Source: Sthenelais limicola
Taxonomy: Eukaryota > Annelida > Polychaeta > Phyllodocida > Sigalionidae
NCBI GenBank assembly: GCA_942159475.1
Contig: OW804099.1
Location: 9,997,954-10,061,953, forward strand
Direction of reading: 5' to 3'
Length of the DNA stretch: 64,000 nucleotides
Shown: positions 33,826-47,900 of the stretch, piece after piece
Position numbering within the stretch: the first letter of the stretch is position 1
Layout: each line of letters begins with the position of its first letter
Program-made: the position numbers and the translations under genes
The notes under the pieces: model-generated
Database searches by the model: none
What the model was told of the DNA's origin: nothing
What the model saw: the letters and a program-made list of their open reading frames with translations, nothing else

Positions 33826-35890
33826 TATTTTATTCATGTTTAAAATAATTGGTGTTAATTCAGATAAGATGTTGATATTGATATATATATCTACATGTAA
33901 ACTTGGATTGTATAATTAAATTAAGCTGCAGACAGGAATCCTGATAGCCTGTTACAAATTCATATTTTATTTCCGTCTCTTTCATAAACAATGACAGTCA
34001 CTATGACCGTTTTACATTAATCAGCCTTGCATCCTGGACACTATTGCACTGTCCGAGATGGGTTTTTTTCATGGCCCCGAAGGCGATATGTTGCTATATA
34101 TTATAAGTATATAGCTGTGTACTGGCGGGGAAGAAGAGGGAATGGCAATGTCAGCCCAGCTCCACAACCAAACCCCTAGTCACACCCTAATTAGCTAGTC
34201 AACCCCTAGTAGCTAGGCATACACCAGGTCTAGACATGAGGTGTACTACCTGTATTTTCTTTCTGAAATTTTCTTTGAATTTGGCTCCTTTGTAATGTGT
34301 TTGTGTTAGTTATGAAATAAAAGAATTTTATTATTATTATTGTCGTGGGTTTGGGGTATATAATGTGTGTGGGAAGTATAATGTCTATTCTTGTTGTTGT
34401 GTGGTGCTGTCCGCTGAGGTTAGTGCAGTTGTACTATCCCCATTTGGCAGTACCAGTTCGACTGACCACATATCAGATTATGTGCGAGTCATTCTCTTTT
34501 ATATGTCACATTTACCTTGTGTTGTTGTGTTTATGTATTTACAAATTTGTAGACTACTTGTTTTTACCTTTACCTCATACTTCATTGATAATTATGTATT
34601 ACCCCTCTATTACTATATGTGATACCTGCTTCGGACACCATAATTGTGTTGGTGGTAACTTTATCAGGTGGCTGGTCCACCATGATCAGGCAGGACTGAG
34701 GAGAGCTTGTCCCAAGTTGCTATAAAGTAGTACAAACGTCTTTACTTGTGTGCTTTAGTTGCTTAGCTGAGCAGATCACATCCGAACATTACTACATTAT
34801 TATTATTATTTTTATTACTATTATTATACCACACACGTTGATGTGTGCAATTTACCACACTACTCCCGCCCATACCATGTACTAAAATTTAATGTGTTAA
34901 ATCAGAGTCTATTGACTTTGGTTAATGTTAGTCTATCATAGTCTATTACTCTAATGTTAGTCTATCATAGTCTATTACTCTTGTAAAGATAAAGGGCCGC
35001 CCTCAGTACAATGGAGCCTATATAGGTTCTTTTATTAGATAAAAATATACCAGCAGTATAGAAATATCCTCAGTAAATATTACAACCATAATAGAAGCAT
35101 TTGAAACGTCTGAAATGTTTGACGTTACACATATAGTCACCACAATGTGAGTTGTTTCCTATTTCTGTATTGAATAAACGTAATGTGACCTTGATACCTG
35201 AGTAATGATTGCACACAAGAGGATATAAATATGTATGCAACAGGTCCTATGATAATGGAAATAAATGCTTTCATAAAACATTATGACATGTTGTTATTGT
35301 TAAATATTTTGAGTAAATTTAATAAATGTGCATTTATTTCAGCCATGCATAGGTAACTGACAACAAGATGGAGCAATCCAAGACATGTTCCATGTCATGT
35401 CACATATTAGTTCCGAAATAATTAAAGATTTCGGTTTCAGTTGGTCCATGAGAATGTGTGGAGAGAAGGCAGGTCAGTTGAGTTCTTAAAGCCTACTAAG
35501 TGTCTGGGTTTTCTCTTTATTGGGGAGGGGAAGGGGAGAATGGATGGAACAGGGGAGATCGGGGAGGGGAAGGGGATATTAGGGGCACAGTAAAGATGGA
35601 AAGAATGTAACTGTTAGGGAGGGTGGTGGTGGGTGGAAGAGTGGTTTCTAGTGAATAAATTAATATTGAATTACAATGGGACATGTAGGGATGCTGCTCT
35701 GACAGGTTTGAAAGTAAGTGTCATGATAGGAATGCAGGTTGAGTAGGCTCCTATCCTAATGTAGACTAAAGGTGGCAACAGGTAGGCTTTATATACTCTA
35801 ATTAATCCTCATAATTTACCCATGGTTCTCGGTGTGATGACTTCAAGATGTAAAGACAAATAGCTAAATGTCATCTAGGCGTTTTTTTGA
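33826..35890. other. 3' UTR and intergenic region
   Basis: Downstream of the transposase. A direct repeat, GTTAGTCTATCATAGTCTAT, occurs twice at 34927-34980. ATT microsatellites lie at 34330 and 34795. No gene seen. Confidence 0.5.
34316..34321 (+). terminator. Candidate polyadenylation signal of the transposase
   Basis: AATAAA about 490 bp after the stop codon, preceded by a T/G-rich stretch. Confidence 0.35.
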
Positions 35891-35904
35891 ATGATTGAGA
35901 TTGG

Positions 35905-36360
35905 TGCCTACGTCGGGGAAGGGGTGCCTACGTCAGGGGTAAGGTGCCTACATTGGGGTGTGGTGCCTACGTCGGGGTGGGGTGCCTATGTCGGGGCATA
36001 TCGTTTTAAGTTTTTCAAACCTCTACACATTACAGATCCTCCCAAAACTCTCAAAATTTGTCATACAATATGTTGGGTAGAGTATAATGATAAAAGTAAA
36101 TTCTTATTTGTCAGTAATTCGCCAGAGTTTTAGTTCATAAATCAACAAGGCTTACCCCAACGTAGGCACCTAGGAAAAATTTTTAAAATTTAAATTGATG
36201 CTGGGAGACAAATATGCATCCAATCCAGTAGCGATTTTCAGGTCACATTCCCCAAATACCCTATTTATCAGTGCACAAATATTTCCTAATTCAGGGAAGT
36301 TTGAAAAAATGACTTCTGAAATCACCCATTGCCCCCATTTCATGAGAATTGACCATATAT
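35905..36360. mobile_element. Truncated TIR element with GTGCCTACGTCGGGG motif
   Basis: Five copies of GTGCCTACGTCGGGG-like motif lie ~20 bp apart at 35907-35998, and an inverted copy, CCCCAACGTAGGCACC, lies at 36157. The right end, CATTTCATGAGAATTGACCA (36340), matches the terminus of the 13-2560 family. No left end found. Confidence 0.5.
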
Positions 36361-38120
36361 ATGTGGGGGGACTTAACTTTACCATTAATAATGATATACA
36401 ACAAACACAAGGTTTGGCCATGAACCCAGCAAAGCAAGGGTTTATTCTCACCCAATACACATCATTAATACATACAAGCAAAAACACATGTAAGAATACA
36501 TACACAGCACAAAAAGGGTAAGATTAAACATTTTCAAATATAGCATGCACGTCAATGCAGCTCAGGCACAGGCTGAATAATAGTCCAACAGTCCAGGTGG
36601 AATGAGTGACGTAATAATTGCAGGCCACTGATTGGTCCATTTGATGCAGGTGTATTACGTCATAATTAGCTGCTGCGTCAGCCCCAAATATAATCATTGA
36701 TGGCTCGATTCCACATATATATATATATATAAGCGCACATATAGCCGTTTTCTATTAGACTACAATTCTATACGACTGCCCTGGTTTCACTTGTTCTGCT
36801 CAGAATAAATAAATGAGCGGACCAATAGAGCGATCCAGTTGAATCGCAGCACTTCCTCTTCCTCCCCCTACTTTTCCTCCACCTCCTGCTCCTCACCTCA
36901 ACACTACCTACAATCACCTGCCCTCCTCCTTCCCCTTCTGCTCATTGCCCACTACCCATTACAAGCCCCTCCGACTCCCTTCCTTCCTTGTCTCTCCCCC
37001 CCCCCCCCCTCCTCCGTTCTATGCCTAAGGCTAATTAGGAGGCTGGGGGAGGGGGGAGAATGAAGGCAGAAGGAGGAGGGGGTAACAGGACGGTAGACGG
37101 GAATGGAGAAGGAAAGGGGGAGAAAACCTCTGGGAAAGCATGTACCTAACATGAACTTACTTTAAGGTCCACCATTCTCTCAGATGACTTCTAGACTTGG
37201 AAAGGAATAAATGTTACTTTATTGTGTCGGTAGTGTTACTGGTCTATTAATTGTACACTAACATTTTGGCAGATGCTTTTACAATTAGCCTTGTTAGGGT
37301 TTTAAGTCACATACCATGTGTGGGTGGGATTGGGGTGTTTCCGTCAAGCATCCTATAAACGTCACAATAGGAAGTGGGTGTCTATTAAAGCACGACCAGG
37401 GGGAGAGAGGGGTAAAAATTGCACAAAAACGGCCCATGTTTTATCAAAAGAGTTGAGCAGATAGATAGCCACATTGGTAAATTAAAGGACAGAATTATAC
37501 AAGTGAAGAAGTTTGGAGATCAAACTCAAACTCAATAAATAGACTTTTGGTTTTTTTTTTAAAGAAATGTCGTTCCATACAGATTCAGCTGGGATGTATT
37601 TATTAGATTTTTGTTATCCATGCTTTTTAAAAAGATAATAATAGTAGAGAAATAGGGATGGAGAGAGTTGTCTTATATTGTAGGCCTATATTCATGAGGT
37701 AATATTTCATGTTAAAGAGTTAATTTAAGGTTAATATGTTAAATAATTCTTAAAGCAATTGTTTCATTTTCAATATAACTTAATGCATGCGTCGATCATT
37801 TGAGGGAGGTAGATTCATTAGAGGGAGCGGCTGCGGACATGCATGTTTGTATGTTATTTATTCCCTGGCAACTTTGCTTTAATCGCACGTTTCATATCAG
37901 ATATTTGATATGTCATTTCACACTAAATTTGTTTTAATTGCATGGAAAATATGTAAAAACAATAATTGGAGAGGAGAGGACAAGATTCAGTGGATAGTGG
38001 ATGGCCCATCAACACTCCCCCTGATCTGTGTCCCTTTTTATAATATTAACATCCCTGTAATGTTAACATTGTTACCATGCTACCAATGTTATTGATTTGT
38101 TAATATTGTATACATATAAA
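36361..38120. other. Central intergenic region, no gene recognised
   Basis: G/C-rich purine/pyrimidine tracts at 36850-37120. A segment at 37194-37290 (GACTTGGAAAGGAATAAATG) recurs in direct orientation at 40989-41095. No supported coding sequence. Confidence 0.4.
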
Positions 38121-38129
38121 ACAGACAAT

Positions 38130-39065
38130 GGCGTTAGGGCGCATACACAGGTGCATTTAAAAAAATATATTACTTCTGCTGAAAAAAATTGTTTCTACAC
38201 ATGCACACATGTTCATTATTATGAAAAAACACAATATTTATGTAATCACTAATTCAAACTGATCTAGACATTTTGGAATTTTTGTGTTTTGTTACGACAT
38301 AATTCAAATAGCTTCAAAATAATTAAATACCTCGATAGTGACCTTCAATATTATATTGCATTTAGTTTATGGGATGCATGTGTAGGTATCTTCCGATAAA
38401 AATAAAAAATATTAGCTCATGACGTTTATGAACCCTTTTATTCCCTAAAATAAAATTAATTGAATTGATGTTGGAATGTTTTATGTCGCGTCATGACACA
38501 TAGATTAACTCCCATAATTAAAAAAATATATATTTTCTTGCAATTTTGCCTATTTTAATAATTGTTTAGGCCTCCCTTAATTTGGTGAAAAAAAATAGAT
38601 ATGAATAAATACAGATGCTGTTGAATTGTAGATACTTGCCATACCCCTGTCGCCGTTAAGACTTAATTCTTCTAAATAAAGAGATCTTCCTAATCTAACA
38701 GAGTAATGTTATAGAAATCAAACGGATACTTTGACAAACTCAAACTTTGGCTACATCAGGTCCTATAATGGCGGCCAACATCGTTTCCCTAGCTGTCACT
38801 TTGTCATTTAATATTGCTGGCATATTTACTGGATATTTCACCTCAAAGTTACATCAAATTGTTTGCGAAATCTTGTTTAATATGGGCGAAATAAGGCAAA
38901 AATGGAGGTTTCTGAAGCATAGGTGTAGGAATAGAAATATTTGCCACAGCCTTCCCAAACTTCGTCTGCATAATGCTGATATTCCCTTCTATATGTGCGC
39001 CAAATATTGTAGATATTCAACGAGTTTTATTTTTTCTAAAAAAATGACCTCTTGAAATCAAATGC
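38130..39065 (-). mobile_element. Degenerate copy of the 57412-58658 element, inverted
   Basis: GGCAAAAATGGAGGTTTCTG, AAGCATAGGTGTAGGAATAG and CCCAAACTTCGTCTGCATAA match the reverse complement of 57530-57615. Similarity continues leftward through the AACTTTG and TAATTCTTCTAAATAAAGAG regions. One end is close to a MITE-2 at 39070. Confidence 0.6.
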
Positions 39066-39069
39066 TGCC

Positions 39070-39541
39070 CATTTGGGATAATTTCAGAAAATGCACAATC
39101 GGCCTTCAGTAATGTTCTCCAATAAACCATATTTACGAAGAAAATTAGGTTCAAAATGCAGTTAAGTAACCAGACAGATTTATTGCATGTAGAACTGTAG
39201 ATTGTGCATTTTCTGAAAATCAGGGTCATTTAGATGTGGCGTTGAAATAGCCAAAATGGAACACAAGGTACGAGTGTTCCATTTCATAGGCTGTAATAAA
39301 CCGCTCTATTTTGGGCAACTATAAGTGTACAACACTACACAATTACTTAGTAAATGTTGTTAACTTAGGCTGAAAACTGATAAATACTATAATATTAATA
39401 TTATTAGGTGTATACCAATATAATTATTGTCTTCATTCAATTATCTGTTCGAATTGTGGAATTGTATTTTAGATGTAATTGTTGTCTCAAATTTGGGAGT
39501 ATTGTTGGAGGAGAATTGTACATTTTCTGACGACCTGTCCC
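39070..39541. mobile_element. Two MITE-2 relatives side by side
   Basis: 39070-39231 is a short element with ends ATTTCAGAAAATGCACAATC and GATTGTGCATTTTCTGAAAA. 39313-39541 has the GTACAACACTACACAATTAC start and the GAATTGTACATTTTCTGACG end of MITE-2. Confidence 0.55.
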
Positions 39542-41676
39542 TTATGTGATTTCTTGTGGCTCTTATCAAAGAACCAGCTATCTCATCCCTTTCTGTCTGA
39601 TTGCCCCTGATAGTTATCTCTTCTCACCTCCTCCCAGTTTTGGTCACCCACAGCAGTTAATGACACCTCAGACCATATCTCTAGGCTCTACCTGCTATCT
39701 GGTCGATGTCATTACTTTCCTCTTCAATCTTTATATATTACCTATTTCGAATCCAAGAAAAAATAATCCTGTGCGATTCAAGCATTTCACTTGATAATTC
39801 CCACTGTCACCCTAAATGACACTGAAGCTGATTCCATCTTTTGAGTGCTATTTGAATTGTGTAAATACAAATCAATAAATGCATGGTATTTCATTAAATA
39901 CGTAATCACCAAATCACCAAGTGATTATGTTTTTTGTTTTAGTGACATCGTTTTATTCCTTCTACATGTACATGTAAAAGTTTGTTAGTTGTCATAGCAC
40001 CATGGAGGATTTTATATTGCAATACCTGCAATCTCATCTCAGAAGTACATATCTTGAGTTCTAATTATGATAGGGAGAAAATTTTACTACCAAAATGGTG
40101 CTTGGTAAATGGGGAATATAATTCTAGAAGAGCGCAACATGTATGAATATTACCTAGTATTATTCATATAATTACTACTGGGGCTTAAACAAGAAATGGA
40201 GGGAAAAGGTTATCAATAAAAATGTATTGGGAAAAAGGAGGAGGAGGGGGGAAGGGGAGGGTGTCATCTCACAAACAACATTTTTGTGCACTTGTCCTAA
40301 AGAGGGGGTAGGGATGTCGGGGGCTGCACTTACCATGGTCTTGTATAGGATCAAATATAGTTGGTGCAGTTCAGGCATATGTTGCTATAAGTGGGAATAT
40401 AAGTTAATAAAGGATCACATCGACTATTGAAGTTAGAATTAGATGTCTTGTTGTGATATAAAAGCTTTTCCCTAACACTTGACTACATGTAATATTTTTC
40501 GCTTTGTCATTAAGACATGAAGATGGTAGACAACACTTGGAGTTTTTTTTCTGGTTCATTTTCCCATGAGTGAACGTTTTTTGTTTCGTACTGATATGTT
40601 TTCAACACAAACACATGTGCTGCCAAACATCTTACTCCGTGGTTCGAAGTCCCAGCATGGTTCTTGGCAGCAACAGCCTAATGCTGCCTGATCTGTCGTG
40701 ATCTGTCGGCCATTTTGATTTCTAGCCAACTTGGATATATTGCGGGGACTTACACCGCAAAAAGCTGAAAGTATTGTTATCTTTAGAGGTATATAAATAA
40801 AGAGGCCTGATGAAAGGCTGCTAGGTGACATAAGATCTATCTTTTGTCACACTATGAGGAAACTAGTCATTGTAGAGACAATGAAGAGAGCTTCACCACA
40901 TTAATTAATATGTCGAAATAATCAGTGAATAGCTGGTCAGTTCTCACTAAATGGGGTCACTTCTGGCTATTTTGGGGTCTATGTATATAGACTTGGAAAG
41001 GAATAAATGATACCTTATTGTTGCAGTAGGGTTACTGGACTATTAATTGTAAACGTATTAAACATTTGGGCAGATTCTTATACAATTAGCCTTGGATCAT
41101 CCAATCCAATTCAAGACATAACTGAGACAGACCCTAATTGATATATCTTTATTCAGGCAGCATAGGTTGAAAGTGCTTTGCATATTTATCGTTAAGGGAC
41201 TAAGTATGCCAAAATTATCCACCCTCCACCAAAATCAAGAAGTATTCATTGCAAGACCTTAAGGTTATACACTTTTATTAACTATTTAATACATGAACAA
41301 TGGGATATTGATGATACACCTGAAAAGTATTTATATGACTCAGGACGAGAAACAGTATTACATTATATTATATATTATATATCGTGTACATTGTTGATGG
41401 TTTGATTTTTAAATTATCGACAATAGAAATACACCCAAATCAAGCATGTATGACTTGTAAGTAGAAGGTTTTAGTTGTGGAAATAATCAACATATGTACT
41501 ATGGGCAAATTGCGAAAAGTCAGTATTGTTATATGAATGTAACTCTTTAGTTGCTAAAAACAAATTGACAAATAAGAAAGGAGTAGAGATTCAACGATTG
41601 TTGAGAAAAGTGTAAATAACTATTAATATATTTTATACTTTTATATCATGGAGTACACCATGATTCTGTATAGTAG
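39542..41676. other. Intergenic, no gene recognised
   Basis: AT-rich sequence with a purine-rich block at 40225-40265 and the second copy of the GACTTGGAAAGGAATAAATG repeat at 40989-41095. No credible open frame. Confidence 0.4.
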
Positions 41677-41682
41677 TTTATT
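41677..41682 (-). terminator. Candidate polyadenylation signal of the HMG-like gene
   Basis: AATAAA on the minus strand, about 185 bp beyond the stop codon at 41867. Confidence 0.35.
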
Positions 41683-41811
41683 AGTAAATAAGTCCAACTT
41701 TCAGATGGAAATATCGATTCTAGGTGTGATGAGATCAAAACTAAGCGTCAAATATTAGATGTCTTAAAAATGAAATTAATACACCAATACAATACTCTCT
41801 TGGAAGATCTA

Positions 41812-41816
<5 letters not shown>

Positions 41817-41852
<36 letters not shown>
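41817..41852. repeat. (AT)n microsatellite
   Basis: About 17 AT dinucleotides immediately downstream of the HMG-like gene stop codon. Confidence 0.95.
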
Positions 41853-41854
<2 letters not shown>

Positions 41855-41866
41855 CAGGCAGATAGA

Positions 41867-41985
41867 TTATTTGTTACACGGATAGAATTGTGTAATCAGG
41901 GTGGTGCCATTCTTCGCTTTGATGGTGGATTTGTTCACTGGTGCTTTCACATTGGTTTTGGCTACACGTGTAGTGTTTTGTGCAC
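41867..41985 (-). CDS. Terminal exon of the HMG-like gene
   Basis: It begins after CTAG like the triplicated exons and reads AQNTTRVAKTNVKAPVNKST, but diverges and ends TTLITQFYPCNK before TAA. It looks like a fourth, older copy of the repeat exon that became the terminus. Confidence 0.75.
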
Positions 41986-44900
41986 CTAGAAAAGTAGAGG
42001 GATTGATGGTTAGATCATATGAAATAATTTGTGAAAAAAGAAATGATAAAATATTACAATAATTAGTGATAACACTGGTGGGAAGATGACACTTTACAAT
42101 CCATCATTTCCCAATGCTACCATATAACATCCAGTAATAGCCGAGGGTGGCTATTAAGTCAAACCCCTTCTTACCCGGATGTTTTACACCACAGTTGACA
42201 CCATGTCTCTGTCACATTAATATTCAATGATAGTGCACCAGGAGATAAACTTGTCATCACAAGGAGTCAAATGACCATTCCCACCCCCACCATTAGATCC
42301 CCAGCCATTATGCGAATCCCGGCTATTACTGGAGGTTATACGGTATATATTGCCAGCACATAGATGGGCAGATGCTTAGGGCAATGCAGGAGTGAATACA
42401 GTGAATGAATGGATAATAGTTTTCTAATAGACCAAAATACTGATGATCTATCAATGCCATATGGTACTGATCTCACACTTTTTCAGGCAGGTTGAATTGT
42501 CACGTCTCATAAATGATTTACAAATATCACTTCTAATAAACAATTGTGAATTTAAAAGAGTTTCTATATATATATACCATCAGGGTCATTCTCTTTGGCT
42601 TTGGGTCCGGCTTTCGATTTCACCTTGCCATTCTTGGGTTTGATGGTGGGTTTGTTCACTGGTGCCTTCGCATTCACTTCGGCCAAACAGATAGTGTTCT
42701 GTGCACCTAGAAAAATAGAGGGACTGATGGTTAGATCACATGAAATGATTTTTGAAAAAAGAAATAATAAAACATTACAATAATTAGTGATAACAATTGA
42801 TGATTTATCAATGCCATATAGTACTGATCTTACACTTGCATGCAATCTTGGATTCAAAACATTAATCAACACAGATCCCAGTTTTTTCAGTTAGGTCTCT
42901 CAACACCCTACTCCTACACACAGCCTCCACCCCTTAATCCTACCCCCCCCCCCACACACACACACACACACTGTCTGAGGATCACTGTTTCTCTCACATT
43001 TGTTTCAGGGGGTAAAATACCCAATCTCTTTTTCAGGCAGGGTGAATTGTCACGTCTCATAAATGATTTACAAATATCACTTCTAATAAACAATTGTGAA
43101 TTTAAAAGAGTTTATATATATATATACCATCAGGGTCATTCTCTTTGGCTTTGGGTCCGGCTTTCGATTTCACCTTGCCATTCTTGGGTTTGATGGTGGG
43201 TTTGTTCACTCGTGCCTTCGCTTTCACTTCTGCCTTACGGATAGTGTTCTGTGTACCTAGAAAAATAGAGGGACTGATGGTTAGATCATATGAAATAATT
43301 TTCGAAAAAAGAAATGATAAAACATTACAATAATTAGTGATAACACTTGATGATTTATCAACGCCATATAGTACTGATCTTACACTTGCATGCAATCTTG
43401 GATTCAAAACATTAATCAACACAGATCCCAGTTGTTTCAGTTAGGTCTCTCAACACCCTACTCCTACACACAGCCTCCACCCCTTAATCCTACCCCCCCC
43501 CCCCCCACACACACACACACACTGTCTGAGGATCACTGTTTCTCTCACATTTGTTTCAGGGGGTAAAATACCCAATCTCTTTTTCAGGCAGGTTGAATTG
43601 TCTCGTCTCATAAATTATTCACAAATATCACTTCTTATAAACAATTGTGAATTTAAAAGAGTTACTATATATATATACCATCAGGGTCATTCTCTTTGGC
43701 TTTGGGTCCAGCTTTCGATTTCACCTTGCCATTCTTGGGTTTGATGGTGGGTTTTTTCACTGGTGCCTTCGCTTTCACTTCTGCCTTACGGATAGTGTTC
43801 TGTGCACCTAGAAAAATAGAGGAATTGATAGTAAGATCATATGGAATAACTTTTGAAAAGAAATGCTAAAACATTACAATAATTATCACTTGTGTGAAGA
43901 TGACACTTTACATATGTCATATTTTGTTTGTTAGTTAGTTAGAGATCGCTGCTATTTGTGACATGTTGAATGTCATGTCACAAATAGCAGCGATCTCTAA
44001 CTAACTAACAAACAAAATATGACATATGTAAAGTGTCATCTTCACACAAGTGATAATTATTGTAATTGTTGGAATGTCATGGTAAAGTAAAATAGACACA
44101 TGTAGAATTTTATTCTGAAATGGACTGTAATGCATATCAATTAAACATTTACCTTTTGCTACTTGTGCTTTGCCAACTTTTTTTGGTCTTACATTCGCAA
44201 TCACAGTTTCATCCAAACCTAAATTAAAAATGAGAATAAATGAATGGGATGACAACCAATTGAATGATGAAAACCAATTACCATCCCTATCCCTGTGATT
44301 TAATGCGGGGTAACTCTTTGTGCAGTATTTATATCCCTTATTTTAGGGCACTGACATCACTGACCATGTTGTGTGAAAATAAATCATTTGCACATCATAT
44401 GATAAGTGCATAAACATAATTATGTGCATCTATTTATTTCACTCATGACTACTTCCATTGGGGCCATGGTAGAAGCATCCATATCACAGCCCTGTCTAAT
44501 GAGCATATCCTTGCTGAAACCTGAATAGGTGACATTTCAATTGACCGAATTAACAACTTTTGATGTGCAGCAAAGAACTGGCTGCTCCAGGTATATAATC
44601 TCTGCATGTCCACCTGCAAAATACATAAAATCTGTGTCGGCACTCCTGAGAGTGTCTACTAGGTATAAGCATAACTGGGCAGGAAGAAGAACAGATGGTG
44701 AAGACTCAAGAATGGCCTTCCCCAGCGAAGTGTGCTTGCACCACTTCTCTGCAACATCTATACTAATAACCAACCAAATAGTCAGGGCAAGTAGTAGAGA
44801 GTCAAGTAGAGAGGCTCACTTCACCGGCCATTGGTTGAATGGTGGTACATTAACTTGACACTGTAGGGGGTGGGCAGCTCTTCTTGTCCACTCATCAACC

Positions 44901-47900
44901 TCACTCAACTGACTCCACCACTGACGACATAGCATCTGTACTATAGTTCCAGCAGCCTCAACCTAACAATCGTCTAACACATGTTGACATGGCAAACGAA
45001 GAAAACTAAAGAAGCTGAAGAACATAATGAGGTGGTCATACAGGCACTCATCCACCTAATTTACCGCGCTATTACGACAACAAAGTCTCAACAACTTTGT
45101 CCCGCGAGGCATGTAAAATTACCAAACATTACATGGAGCTTAATTGGGCTTGTATTCCACCAACTCCCTCTCTCCAAATGTGCATAAGTTGTGCCCGCCT
45201 ATTTGGTGATGGAACATCATCGATGTAGAAACACTCCATAGCAACATGACTCATAGTAAGCACTCATCATAGAGCAGGGGAAAGTTCACTGCATGGGATG
45301 TTTCTTTTCTCTCTATTTGCACCGCAGAAGAGATGGAGGAATTTAATGCAAACTATACATGCTGAGAATTACTAGCTATTTTAAACAGGGCACATCTAGC
45401 AACCTGCCTTACATAGTCGTCCACTTTTTTTTCTGCATGCTGGAGATGGAGGGGGGGGGAGGGCTGCAACGATCCTACTGCTACTGCTACTGCTATAGGA
45501 TCTTTGATGGGGAAGGGAGAGCATCTATAGGTTCAATATCTCCTGATATAGCAGGAGATCTCACACTATTTTGGAGTTCATAACACAATCTCCTGGTCTT
45601 GCAATATGGGAGGGAATCAGCATAAGCAGGGAGCAGCTGGTCAAGATCAAGAGCGAGAAGAACCAGAGCAACCCCTAGATCAGAACCCTCAGCAGAAGAA
45701 TGCTTAGCCAAACAAATGGACTTTTTAGATGGCAGATGCTTATAAAAGTTGATTGCTATTGAGGTATAAAGCCAGCTGAAATATTCATGTATAATAGATT
45801 GTTTATCAAAGGTCAGTGACATGGCATTGAATATGTTGCCAGTATATTGAATAATGTAGTTTGTTAAATTTTGTAAAAGATTAATTGGTATGATATATTT
45901 TGAATATGATTAGAGATCAGTTATGTGAAAAATGAATAGACCAGTTGTGAGAATCGATTTAGTCGTCATAGTGGATTAAAGTTTATGATCCGTAATAGAA
46001 AGCTGACAGTCTTTTAGAGGTAATTCATAAAGAAAATATTAACATTGTTGTCATGTTTATGGTGGAATAAAGACCCAGTGTAGGGAATTTTGTTTAGCAC
46101 AATGATGTCACCAAGCACCAGAGTTGCTAACCTCTCAATATCAACATCTATGGCCATGAGTGCTACAGAAAACTTAGTGCCGACCAATAGTGGGCGGAAT
46201 GGACATACCTCGACAGATAAAATACATGAGTTTGCCAGAGATGAGGACGATGTGACCTGTGTATGACACCTGGAACTCCAAACAATGATGCATCTGCTGG
46301 AATACCACCCACTTTAGCAGGAGTGGCAAGTCAAGGACCTGGCCTCATTGAATGCGAGGGCCAGCTACTGTGTATGCATATGGTCTATGGCCAAGAAAAA
46401 AAAAGTTACCACCCCCCCCTACCTAGTTTTCAGCCAGATAAATCGGAAACACACCTATATTTTTTTTGGGCCCAAACAAGAAGTAGAACTCAAGACTAGA
46501 GTCAAGACTGGTTTAAGACGTTTACACTAAACCACTGTATGACACTACTGTTCATTACACTCAACTTTACATGATTCAGTGATGTTGATATTATGATAAA
46601 CAGTTGTCACCACAGGGCAGTCAAAGATTAAAAAACATCTACATGTTTTCCAATTTTTTGTGGTATGCAATGGCATTGCGCTTGGTTGTCAGTGAGTACC
46701 AGGCGTTATATATATATGGAAGTTTTTGGGTTGTTAATTACAATCTCAATTACTTTTTCTTTCATCTATTAGTTTCTAGGCCCCATATGTATTTGTCTCC
46801 TCACGTTATTTCGCAGAATTGTGAATGTTTTTAATCTCATCAGTTATTTGGTATGTACTATTGTTATACACCTGAGTTTAGTTAAAAGTGCACATAATTG
46901 TTGTGGACGAACAGTCAACATTAGGAATCATTACCATTTAGCAGATACCAGTCGGGGGATACTAACGAGGTTTAGAAATAAAGGAGAAGAGGGTACATTG
47001 CTTTACTGTTAAGACAACAAGGTCGATTTGCCAAATAACAGAGCATTAATACTAACTTGTTTCATAGTCCACTTGGGGCAAGTCCACATTTGCAAAACCC
47101 AAATTGTTGCCAGCGTCATTTTCAAATGCTAAAAGCCAAATGGTTCACAATATATTTATAAAATGAAGTATTAAAGCATAACAAATAAATGATTGTACAA
47201 TTGTAACAAATAATCATTGCCTTAGAAAAGTCAGTTTGTAGCTGCATTTGTCGTTGTTAGAGAGAAACCAGGTGGAAGGAGGTGGGAAAGAGAACACAGG
47301 GACTGGAGACTGGAAACAGATGGGAGGGGGAGCGATCTATAGAAGAGCAGAAGGTCGTTGAATCAATTGTAATATTGGAATTACAAAAATTGCATTTGCT
47401 CTGTTCCTGGCATAATATCAATAAATAAAAGGGACAATTTACAAGAATTTACTGAAATAAAATTTAATTACACATTATCCTACATTCTATACAGTCTAGA
47501 AGGAAATTCAGTAAATGGTATACTTATAACATACCCACAGTCATACTTTCTGTGGAAGTGTCTACATCTGGAAATGCCTCTATAAAAAGATGTAAGTAGA
47601 GTTGTAACAGGGATTAACGTGAGAAATAAGTATTGCATGAAAAAGAATGCAAGTCTAAGAGTAATTGGCTGGCTTAATGACCGAACAATTAATTCAGATA
47701 TGTAAGCAGAACATACCAACTGTTTCACATGTGATGGAAGTGGACTCACGTTGTGAGGGCGCTTTAAACAAAATTGAACACATGTGAGAGTGGTTCAATG
47801 TGATAAATAAATAATTAATGGGGATGGAACAATAATAATATATGTGTAGTAAATTGCTAAGTAACACACTGCTAGTTTGCAAATGAATAGAAGTAAGAAG

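Noticed and set aside
33617..33919. Other-frame open reading frames over the acidic tail
   Set aside because: Shadows of the GAG/GAT-rich last exon of the transposase.
28139..36360. A single 8-kb element bounded by inverted GGTCAATTCTCATGAAA ends
   Set aside because: It would cut through exons 12-16 of a phase-consistent transposase gene. More likely two solo ends of a dispersed family.
36839..37152. Pro/Ser-rich open frames
   Set aside because: They come from a C/T-rich tract open on both strands; low complexity.
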